From: Streptomyces harbinensis | GTDB lineage: Bacteria; Actinomycetota; Actinomycetes; Streptomycetales; Streptomycetaceae | Assembly: GCF_900116145.1 (NCBI RefSeq) | Contig: NZ_FPAB01000002.1 | Coordinates: 661,193-725,192 of the forward strand | Length of the DNA stretch: 64,000 nucleotides | Reading direction: 5' to 3' | Shown: positions 8,623-15,298 of the stretch, piece after piece | How the letters are laid out: every line of letters begins with the position of its first letter | Position numbering within the stretch: position 1 is the stretch's first letter | Position numbers and translations under genes: made by a program | The notes under the pieces: model-generated | What the model saw: only the letters and a program-made list of their open reading frames with translations | Told to the model about the DNA's origin: nothing | Database searches by the model: none

Positions 8623-9473
8623 GCACCGCCACCGGCACGGCCGGGACCACCGGGACCACCGGCACCGCGCACACCCCGGGCCCGCCGGTCGAGGACAGCG
8701 GCTACGGCCGGGTCTTCGCCTCCTTCTACGACCGGATCTTCCCCAAGGACGGGTACGCCGACCGGGCCGCCCGGCAACTCGCCGACTGGCACCCCGGCGG
8801 CGGCGCCCTGGAGTTCGGGGCCGGCACCGGCCGCATCGCCGTCCCGCTGGCCCGGCTGGCCGGACCGGTCACCGGCGTCGACTCCTCGCCCGAGATGCTG
8901 GCCCTGCTCCGCGAGGCCGTCGCGGAAGCCGGCGTCCCGGTCACCCCCGTGCACGCCGACATCAGGACCTACCGCGACGACCGGCACTACGGGCTCGTCT
9001 ACTGCGTGTGCGCGACCCTGTCCATCCTGCTGCGCCCCGAGGAACAGCGGGCGGCCGTCGCCCGCGCCGCCGCCCGGCTGGCACCCGGCGGCAGCCTGGT
9101 GATCGAGACCCACAACCCCGCCTTCGTCCACGGACTGCACGAAGGACGCCGGCGCACCGCCTACTTCACCCCCTACCCCTGGCCGGGCACCGGGCTCCAG
9201 ACGTACTCCACCCTCCACCCCGAGACCAACCTGTGGGAGGCGTCGCACATCTGGCACGAGAACGGCGGCAGCCACGTCGGCCGCGAACTGAGCCGGCTGA
9301 CCGCGGCGGCAGAGGTGGACGCCTACGCCGCCGACGCCGGTCTCGTGCTCGCCGACCGGCTCGCCGACTGGACCGGCGGCCCCTACCGCGAGGACGGCCC
9401 CATGCACATCAGCCGCTACGTCCACGCCCAGCCGGAAGGAGCCGCGCACCATGACGACGCCGCCCACCGCTGA
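8619..9473 (+). CDS. linM: Class I SAM-dependent methyltransferase (LinM-like)
   Basis: The 284-residue protein has the Rossmann SAM-binding motif EFGAGTGRIAVPLA near residue 65 and the acidic ribose-binding stretch GVDSSPEM. In linaridin pathways the equivalent enzyme (CypM) dimethylates the alpha-amino group of the mature peptide, so N-terminal methylation of the released core is the predicted step. An unusual low-complexity Gly/Thr-rich tract (residues 4-18) precedes the catalytic domain. ATGA overlap with the LinL-like gene upstream; 23-bp overlap with the ABC gene downstream. Confidence 0.75.
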   Translation: MSTATGTAGTTGTTGTAHTPGPPVEDSGYGRVFASFYDRIFPKDGYADRAARQLADWHPGGGALEFGAGTGRIAVPLARLAGPVTGVDSSPEMLALLREAVAEAGVPVTPVHADIRTYRDDRHYGLVYCVCATLSILLRPEEQRAAVARAAARLAPGGSLVIETHNPAFVHGLHEGRRRTAYFTPYPWPGTGLQTYSTLHPETNLWEASHIWHENGGSHVGRELSRLTAAAEVDAYAADAGLVLADRLADWTGGPYREDGPMHISRYVHAQPEGAAHHDDAAHR

Positions 9474-11277
9474 CCGGCCCGGCACCATCTGGGGCCTCGC
9501 CCGTCGGCACCGGCTGCTGCTGGCCGGCGGACTGCTGCTCGGCATCGTCGGCGTGGGCTCCACCCTGGTCCAGCCGGTGATCGTCTCCGACCTCATCGAA
9601 GCGGCCGGCGCCGGCGACCCGGTGGCCGGCATCATCGTCCTGCTGGGCGCGCTGCTGCTCGCCGACGCCGTACTCTCCGCCACCCAGGGCTATCTGATCG
9701 GCAAGGCCGGCGAGAACATCGTCCGCGACTCCCGGGTCCTCCTCACCGGCCGCGTCCTGCGCGCGGACCTGGCCGCCTTCCAGGCCCGGCGGCAGGGCGA
9801 CGTGCACACCCGGCTGGTCTCCGACACCTCGCTGGTGAAGATCGCGCTCTCCCAGAGCCTGGCCCAGATCGCCGTCAACGGACTCGTCGTCATCGGCTGC
9901 GTGGTGATGATGGCCTGGATCGACGTGTGGCTGCTGCTCCTGGCGCTCGGCTGCATCGGCGTCGCCAGCACCCTCTCCCTGTGGCTGGCCCGCAGGCTGC
10001 GCGTGGTCGCCCTCCGGAACCGCGAGGAGACCGGCGAGTTCGGCGCCGACCTGCACCGGGTGCTGTCCGCGCTGACCACCGTCAAGGCGGCCCGCGCCGA
10101 GGAGCGCGAGCAGGCCGGCATCGGGCGGCTGGCCGAGCGCGTCCGCCGCTCCGGGGTACGGGTGAGCGCCTACGCCTCGGTGCTCACCCCCGCCATGAAC
10201 GTCGGGCTCCAGGCGTCCCTGGCCGCCGTGGTCGGCGCCGGCATGGCGCGGGTGGCCACCGGCTCGCTGGGGCTCGCCGACTTCACCGCCTTCGTGATGT
10301 ACCTCTTCTACCTGGTGTCGCCGCTGGTGCTGGTCTTCATGAGCATCGCCGCCTACCAGCAGGGCCGGGCCGCCATCCAGCGCGTGGACGAACTCGTCGG
10401 CATCCCGCAGGAGGACGACCCGCCCGCCGTCGCCATCTCCGCGTCCGGGCCCGCCGCTGCGCCGGAGCCGGTCCCGGCGCCCGGCCCCGCCGGGGTGGGC
10501 CCGGCGGTCGAGTTCCGGCAGGTGGCCTTCGGCTACGGCGAGGAGGGCCGCGACGTCCTCGCGGAGGTCTCCTTCACCGTCCCCGCCCGTGGACTGACCG
10601 CCCTGGTCGGCCCGTCCGGCGCCGGCAAGACCACCGTGTTCCAGCTGATCGAACGGTTCTACCGCCCCCGCCGCGGCAGCGTCCTGCTCGACGGCCGGGA
10701 CATCGCCGCCCTCCCGCTCGCCCGGGTGCGCGGCCGGGTCGGCTACGTCCAGCAGGACAGCCCCGTCATGCGCGGCACCCTGCGCGAGAACATCGCGTAC
10801 GCCGCGCCGGACGCCACCGAGGCCGAGATCCGCGACGCCGTGGAACTGGCCGGGCTCGCCCCGGTGGTCGCCCAGCTGCCGGACGGCCTGGACACCGTAC
10901 TCGGCGACCAGGGCACCGGGCTGTCCGGCGGCCAGCGCCAGCGGCTGTGCATCGCCCGGGTACTGCTCCAGAAACCGGCCGTGATGCTGCTGGACGAGGC
11001 CACCTCGCACCTCGACTCCGACACCGAGGCCGCGCTGCGCGAGGTCCTGGACCGGGTCTCCCGCCGGTGCGCGGTCATCGCCATCGCCCACCGGATCTCC
11101 ACCGTGGTGGACGCCGACCACATCGTCGTCCTCGACGCGGGCCGGGTGCGCGACCGGGGCACCCACGCCGAACTGTACGAACGCGACGAGCTGTACCGCC
11201 GGCTGGCCGCCACCCAGCTCAGTGGCCGGCCCGCGGCGGTGGCCGGACGGCAGGATGCTGCGGCGGGGCTGCAGTGA
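9451..11277 (+). CDS. linT: ABC exporter, fused membrane and ATPase domains (LinT-like)
   Basis: The 608-residue half-transporter has an exporter membrane domain with about six helices (residues ~20-310) and a nucleotide-binding domain. Walker A GPSGAGKTT begins at Gly387, followed by signature LSGGQRQRL and Walker B VMLLDEATS. A Pro/Ala-rich linker separates the two domains. It should work as a homodimer in the plasma membrane. Its start lies inside the methyltransferase gene, so it is translated from the same transcript, and it is the expected exporter (and possibly immunity factor) for the linaridin-like peptides. No peptidase C39 domain is present, so leader removal must be done by something else. 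Confidence 0.85.
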   Translation: MTTPPTADRPGTIWGLARRHRLLLAGGLLLGIVGVGSTLVQPVIVSDLIEAAGAGDPVAGIIVLLGALLLADAVLSATQGYLIGKAGENIVRDSRVLLTGRVLRADLAAFQARRQGDVHTRLVSDTSLVKIALSQSLAQIAVNGLVVIGCVVMMAWIDVWLLLLALGCIGVASTLSLWLARRLRVVALRNREETGEFGADLHRVLSALTTVKAARAEEREQAGIGRLAERVRRSGVRVSAYASVLTPAMNVGLQASLAAVVGAGMARVATGSLGLADFTAFVMYLFYLVSPLVLVFMSIAAYQQGRAAIQRVDELVGIPQEDDPPAVAISASGPAAAPEPVPAPGPAGVGPAVEFRQVAFGYGEEGRDVLAEVSFTVPARGLTALVGPSGAGKTTVFQLIERFYRPRRGSVLLDGRDIAALPLARVRGRVGYVQQDSPVMRGTLRENIAYAAPDATEAEIRDAVELAGLAPVVAQLPDGLDTVLGDQGTGLSGGQRQRLCIARVLLQKPAVMLLDEATSHLDSDTEAALREVLDRVSRRCAVIAIAHRISTVVDADHIVVLDAGRVRDRGTHAELYERDELYRRLAATQLSGRPAAVAGRQDAAAGLQ

Positions 11278-11416
11278 ACTGCCAGCACACCCGCTGTCAC
11301 CCGGCCGCCGCAGCTGGCAGATTCGGCATGTCGCACCCACGGGGACCCCACCGATCACACGGATCACCCATTCCGACACGGCAGCGGAGGCTGGCCGTGG
11401 CTGAGGAGGCCGGCAG

Positions 11417-11830
11417 ATGACGACCCATCCGCTCGACACACACCGGGCACCGCACCCGGCGACGCCCACCCGACCCGGACGGGCCCGGCGCGCCGCCGTC
11501 CGGCTGGCCGCCCTCGCCGCCGCCGTCACCCTGCTCGGCGGCACCGCGGGCCAGGCGACGGCGCTCACCGCCGGTGCCTCCCAGGACGCCGTATCCGCCC
11601 ACCAGGGCGGCGGCGGCAGCAGCGGCGGAGGCGGCGCCTCCGGCGGCTGGGCACCGGCCTCGGCCGGCCTGGTGGGCGGCAAGCCGATCGACGCCCCGCA
11701 GGACCCGGCGCCCGGCGGGGGCGGCGACGCGGACCGCCTCCGCCCCGAGCCCGGCCCCACCGCGCCCGGACCGGGCGAGGAGTGCAGCCGCGAGGACTGG
11801 ACCCGGCCCTGCGCCAACGGCTGGCAGTGA
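11417..11830 (+). CDS. Small secreted glycine/proline-rich protein of unknown function
   Basis: The 137-residue protein begins with an Arg-rich n-region and a hydrophobic segment (LAALAAAVTLLGG) ending in a likely signal-peptidase site near QATA. The mature part is low complexity (GGGGSSGGGG, then Pro/Gly/Asp-rich) and ends with two cysteines (EECSREDWTRPCANGW), a possible disulfide loop. It is coupled by GTGA to the oxidoreductase gene downstream. A 140-bp gap separates it from the ABC gene and holds a weak CTGCCAG/CTGGCAG inverted repeat (11279-11320). I do not recognise a family. Confidence 0.65.
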   Translation: MTTHPLDTHRAPHPATPTRPGRARRAAVRLAALAAAVTLLGGTAGQATALTAGASQDAVSAHQGGGGSSGGGGASGGWAPASAGLVGGKPIDAPQDPAPGGGGDADRLRPEPGPTAPGPGEECSREDWTRPCANGWQ

Positions 11831-13311
11831 GCCGGGGACGGCGGCGCACGGTGGGCGACGGAAACCGCGAGGCGGCGGTGGTCGGCAGCGGCCCCAACGG
11901 GCTGGCCGCCGCCGTCACCCTGGCCAGGGCCGGGCTGCGGGTCACGGTGTACGAGGCCGCCGACACCCTCGGCGGTGGACTGCGCCAGGCCCGGCTGTTC
12001 GACTCCGCCATCGGCCACGACGTGTGCGCCGCCGTCCACCCGATGGCGGGCGCCGCCCGGTTCTTCCGCGAGTTCGACCTCGCGGCGCGCGGCGTGGAAC
12101 TGCTGCGCCCCGAACTGAGCTACGCCCACCCGCTGGACGGCGGCCGGGCCGCGCTCGCCTGGCACGACCTGGACGCCACCTGCGCCGGCCTCGGCCCCGA
12201 CGGCCCGCGCTGGCGGCGGCTGATGGCACCCCTGCTGGCCCGCAGCCGCGACGTCACCGACCTGCTGCTGTCCGGCATGCGCGGCACCACCGGGCTGCCG
12301 GCCGGCCCGCTGCTGGCCGCGCGGGCGCTGCGGCTGGGCACCCCGGGCGCCCACCGGGCGTTTCGCGGCGAGGAGGCGGCGGCGCTGTTCGCCGGGGCCG
12401 CCGCGCACGCCATGGGACCGCTGCCGTCCCTGCCGGGCGCCGCCGTGGGGCTGCTGCTGGCCCACCTGGCGCACGGCCAGGCCGGCTGGCCGGTGCCGCG
12501 CGGCGGCAGCCACCGGATCGCCCGGGCGCTCGCGGACGACCTGGAGGCGCACGGCGGCCGGATCCTCACCGGCCACCGGGTCACCGACCTGGGCCAACTG
12601 GCCCCGGCCCGCACCATCCTGCTCGACATCTCGCCGCGCGCCCTGCTGGAACTGGCCCGTCCCGCGCTGCCGCCCGGCTACGCCCGCGCGCTGTCCCGCT
12701 ACCGCTACGGCCCGGCCGCCGGCAAGGCCGACTTCCTGGTCTCCGACCCCATCCCGTGGCGCGCCCGCCCGGTCGGCCGCGCCGGGACCGTGCACCTGGG
12801 CGGCACCGCCCCGGAGATCTTCGCCCAGGAGAGCGCGAACGCCGCCGGCCGGTCAGGCGAGCGGCCCTTCGTGCTGGTCGTCGACCCCGCCGTGACCGAC
12901 CCCGGACGCGCCCTGCCGGGCAAGCGGCCCATCTGGGCCTACGCCCATCTGCCGCCCGGCGACCGGCGCGACCCGCTGCCGCTGATCCGGGACGCCATCG
13001 AGCGGTACGCGCCCGGCTTCCGCGACACGGTGCTGGCCGGACGCGGCATCCCCGGCACCGCCTACGAGGCGTACAACCCGAACTACGTCGGCGGCGACAT
13101 CGGCACCGGCGCCATCACCCTGCGCCAGTCGCTGGCCCGCCCGGTGCCGCGCTGGGACCCCTACCGCACCCCGCTGCCCGGCGTCTACCTGTGCTCGGCG
13201 GCCACCCCGCCCGGACCCAGCGTGCACGGCATGAGCGGCTGGCTGGCGGCCCGCTCCGCGCTGCGCCGCGAGCACCGGCTGCCGCCACCGGCACTGGGGC
13301 CCCTCCGGTGA
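11827..13311 (+). CDS. FAD-dependent oxidoreductase, phytoene dehydrogenase/PYROXD2-like
   Basis: The ~494-residue flavoprotein has an N-terminal FAD motif GSGPNGLAAAVTLA (from Gly20) with an acidic residue at the end of the second strand (YEAAD), and the family's C-terminal signature PPGPSVHGMSGWLAA. It is predicted to oxidise or desaturate its substrate with FAD. A phytoene-dehydrogenase-like gene also occurs in type-B linaridin clusters such as legonaridin, so it may be a tailoring enzyme here. The GTG at 11827 overlaps the upstream stop; GTG at 11851 is the alternative start. It overlaps the next gene by GTGA. Confidence 0.75.
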   Translation: MSRGRRRTVGDGNREAAVVGSGPNGLAAAVTLARAGLRVTVYEAADTLGGGLRQARLFDSAIGHDVCAAVHPMAGAARFFREFDLAARGVELLRPELSYAHPLDGGRAALAWHDLDATCAGLGPDGPRWRRLMAPLLARSRDVTDLLLSGMRGTTGLPAGPLLAARALRLGTPGAHRAFRGEEAAALFAGAAAHAMGPLPSLPGAAVGLLLAHLAHGQAGWPVPRGGSHRIARALADDLEAHGGRILTGHRVTDLGQLAPARTILLDISPRALLELARPALPPGYARALSRYRYGPAAGKADFLVSDPIPWRARPVGRAGTVHLGGTAPEIFAQESANAAGRSGERPFVLVVDPAVTDPGRALPGKRPIWAYAHLPPGDRRDPLPLIRDAIERYAPGFRDTVLAGRGIPGTAYEAYNPNYVGGDIGTGAITLRQSLARPVPRWDPYRTPLPGVYLCSAATPPGPSVHGMSGWLAARSALRREHRLPPPALGPLR

Positions 13312-13580
13312 CCGAGCGCCGTCCGGCGGTCGCGCTGGTGCTCACCGCCGCCGGCGAGGACGGTGAGATCGCCCTGGTGCGGCTGCTGAGCCTGCTGCCC
13401 GCCCGCTGGACTTACCGCCACGAGGCGACCGCCGCGCGCATCGCGCTGTGGGTCGGCCCGGCCCCGCCCGGGCCGCCCGGCACGGACGAGGCCCGGGCAC
13501 GGTCCGCGGTACACGAGGCGCTGCGCGACCCGGCCCTCGGCCGCTGGCGCCTCGAACCCCGGGGACCGGACGGCGGCTGA
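13308..13580 (+). CDS. Small protein, last gene of the linaridin-like operon
   Basis: A 90-residue protein starting at a GTG that overlaps the oxidoreductase stop. The N-terminal half is hydrophobic and beta-like (AVALVLTAAGEDGEIALVRLL), the middle has a WTYRHEATAARIALWVG segment, and the end is charged. I do not recognise the family. The strict overlap argues that it is a real gene of the same operon, perhaps a small accessory binding protein. Confidence 0.55.
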   Translation: MTERRPAVALVLTAAGEDGEIALVRLLSLLPARWTYRHEATAARIALWVGPAPPGPPGTDEARARSAVHEALRDPALGRWRLEPRGPDGG

Positions 13581-13610
13581 AGGGCCCGGCCGGGGCCGGG
13601 CGCACGCTCC

Positions 13611-13616
13611 TACACT
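13611..13616 (+). promoter_or_regulatory. -10 box of a probable leaderless transcript
   Basis: TACACT ends seven bases before the ATG at 13623. In actinobacteria a TANNNT box at this distance normally places transcription initiation at or next to the start codon, giving a leaderless mRNA. No ribosome binding site is visible, which agrees. This marks the GNAT gene as a separate transcription unit from the operon ending at 13580. Confidence 0.55.
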
Positions 13617-13622
13617 GGACGG

Positions 13623-14075
13623 ATGCCGTCCATCACGATCAGGCGCGCCGTCGCCCGGGATGCGGAGCGCCTCACCGCACTGATCCAGGAGTCCAGCGCC
13701 TACCGGGGCGCGTACGCCTCGATCATCTCCGGTTACCGGGTCGGCCCCGAGTACATCGAACGGCACGAGGTGTTCATGGCCGTCGACGCGTCCGGGCACC
13801 TGCTGGGCTTCTACGCGCTGGTGGTGGATCCGCCGGAACTGGACCTGGCGTTCGTGGCGGACGAGGCGCAGGGCAGGGGAGTGGGCCGGCTCCTCATCAC
13901 CCACATGACCGGCCGGGCAGCGGAAGCCGGTCTCACCGAGGTCCGGGTGGTCTCCCACCCGCCGTCCGAGGGGTTCTACCGGAGCCTGGGCGCCCAGCGG
14001 GTCGGCACGGTCGCCCCGTCACCGCCGAAGATCACCTGGGAACGCCCGGAGCTGCGGTTCACCATCGGCCGCTGA
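13623..14075 (+). CDS. GNAT-family N-acetyltransferase
   Basis: The 150-residue protein is a single GNAT domain: an N-terminal ITIRRAVARDAERL strand-helix, then LDLAFVADEAQGRGVGRLLI, where QGRGVG is the acetyl-CoA pyrophosphate-binding loop (R/QxxGxG), and FYRSLGAQRVG near the C-terminus. It transfers an acetyl group to an unknown amine. It is probably leaderless (TACACT immediately upstream). It converges on the LuxR-type regulator with 29 bp between. Confidence 0.85.
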   Translation: MPSITIRRAVARDAERLTALIQESSAYRGAYASIISGYRVGPEYIERHEVFMAVDASGHLLGFYALVVDPPELDLAFVADEAQGRGVGRLLITHMTGRAAEAGLTEVRVVSHPPSEGFYRSLGAQRVGTVAPSPPKITWERPELRFTIGR

Positions 14076-14104
14076 GGGCCGCCCCGGGGCCGGCATCCCC
14101 GCGC

Positions 14105-15103
14105 TCAGATCCAGCCCCGGTCGCGGGCGAGCAGCGCGGCCTGGGCGCGGTTCTCGGCGTCCAGCAGCTGGAGCAGATCGGCGATGTGCCGGCGGTAGGT
14201 CCGCAGGGACACCCCGACCTCCCGGGCGCCGGTCTCGTCCTTGCTGACCGCGCACATCCGGCGCAGCACCCGCAGCTGGATGTCGGAGAGCCCGGGGGCC
14301 TGCCGGTCCGGCGCGTCCACCAGGGAACGGAAGTCGCGCGCGCTCTCCCACAGCCGCTCGAAGAGCGTGATGATGTTGCCGACGAGCGCCGTCTCCCGGG
14401 CGCACAGCGCCCCGCGCGAGGTGTCGGCCGGGTCGATGGGGACCAGGGCGGTGTGCCGGTCGTAGATCAGCATCAGCTCGGAGAACTCGTCCGCGACCCG
14501 GATCTGGGCGCCGTGCGCGGTGAGTTCGCGCAGATAGCCGAGGGTGAGGGTGTCCCGGAGGGCGACGGCCCGCACCAGGTTGCGGATGCGCACCCCGCGG
14601 CGCAGGCAGCGCAGGTCCAGCGGCCGGGCGTGCTCGATGTTCTCCTTGGTCAGCGCCTCGTACGGCTCGGCGGACAGCACCTCGAAGTGGGCGAAGAAGG
14701 ACAGGTCGTCGATGCGGCTGCGCACCAGCCGCAGGTCTTCGAGCCGTTCGATGCCGGGCGCGGGCGCGCCCTGCTCGGCGGGTCCCGGCCGTTCGCGGTG
14801 CAGCGAGTCGACGATGGCGCGGGTGTGGGTGAGGTGCCGCATCTCCCGGTGCAGCGTCTCCAGCCGGTCCTCGGCGAGCCGGGGGACGGCGGTGTCCGGC
14901 TCGGCTGCCCAGGTGTGTTCGTCGTCCCCCTGGAGCAGCCGCAGTTCGCGCAGCCGCTCCACCGCGCGCCCGGCCTCGGCGGCGTCCGAGCGCAGGACGA
15001 CGTGGATGTCGCGGGGTGAGGTGCGGGGGTTGCGCAGGAAGTGCCGGTAGACGCTCTCCTCGGCGGCCGAGAGTCCGAGCACCGACATCGCGTGTGCGCC
15101 CAC
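14105..15103 (-). CDS. LuxR-type HTH regulator with TrmB-like N-terminal region
   Basis: The 332-residue protein has a LuxR-like DNA-binding helix-turn-helix in its last ~60 residues (LSDIQLRVLRRM then SLRTYRRHIADLLQLL) and a winged-helix/TrmB-like N-terminal segment (GLSAAEESVYRHFL). The middle region resembles a ligand- or phospholipase-D-like sensor fold but has no clear motif. The GTG at 15103 follows GGGGAGGG at six bases and is preferred over upstream in-frame codons. It is divergent from a 25-residue ORF at 15151, a candidate signal or target. Confidence 0.75.
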   Translation of the reverse strand: MGAHAMSVLGLSAAEESVYRHFLRNPRTSPRDIHVVLRSDAAEAGRAVERLRELRLLQGDDEHTWAAEPDTAVPRLAEDRLETLHREMRHLTHTRAIVDSLHRERPGPAEQGAPAPGIERLEDLRLVRSRIDDLSFFAHFEVLSAEPYEALTKENIEHARPLDLRCLRRGVRIRNLVRAVALRDTLTLGYLRELTAHGAQIRVADEFSELMLIYDRHTALVPIDPADTSRGALCARETALVGNIITLFERLWESARDFRSLVDAPDRQAPGLSDIQLRVLRRMCAVSKDETGAREVGVSLRTYRRHIADLLQLLDAENRAQAALLARDRGWI

Positions 15104-15150
15104 GGTGTGCCCTCCCCACGGATGTTGTGCGCATGGTGCGTCAGGTGGTG

Positions 15151-15228
15151 ATGAACACGCCACAGCCTAAGGGGACTTCCGTGCTTTGCGTAGAGCCCGG
15201 GTGTTACCAGTGCGGGGTCTTCCTGTGA
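15151..15228 (+). CDS. Candidate 25-residue cysteine-rich peptide
   Basis: A short ORF encoding a peptide that starts MNTPQPKGTSVL and ends CVEPGCYQCGVFL, with three cysteines in nine residues. It lies head-to-head with the LuxR-type gene, with a strong bidirectional hairpin (15242-15285) just downstream, so it could form a complete small transcription unit. Codon third positions are less GC-biased than in neighbouring genes. The upstream AGGTGG is only a fair ribosome binding site. It may be a peptide signal or metal-binding peptide, or a chance ORF; I do not recognise it. Confidence 0.35.
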   Translation: MNTPQPKGTSVLCVEPGCYQCGVFL

Positions 15229-15241
15229 AGTCCCGGTGGTG

Positions 15242-15285
15242 GGCCGGTCCCCGCCAGGCGGTAATCCGCCCGCCGGGGACCGGCC
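15242..15285. terminator. Bidirectional hairpin terminator
   Basis: Perfect 12-bp arms GGCCGGTCCCCG and CGGGGACCGGCC enclose a second inner stem (GGCGG-TAAT-CCGCC). It lies between the end of the MMPL gene (minus strand, 15299) and the end of the short ORF at 15228 (plus strand), so it can serve both directions. No U-tract follows, as is common in GC-rich actinomycetes. Confidence 0.6.
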
Positions 15286-15298
15286 GCCGGCCGCGCCG

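Noticed and set aside
9409..12795. Very long minus-strand open frame opposite the methyltransferase, exporter and flavoprotein genes
   Set aside because: Low-complexity Gly/Gln/Val/Asp composition and no motifs; the plus-strand genes carry clear motifs and coupled starts.
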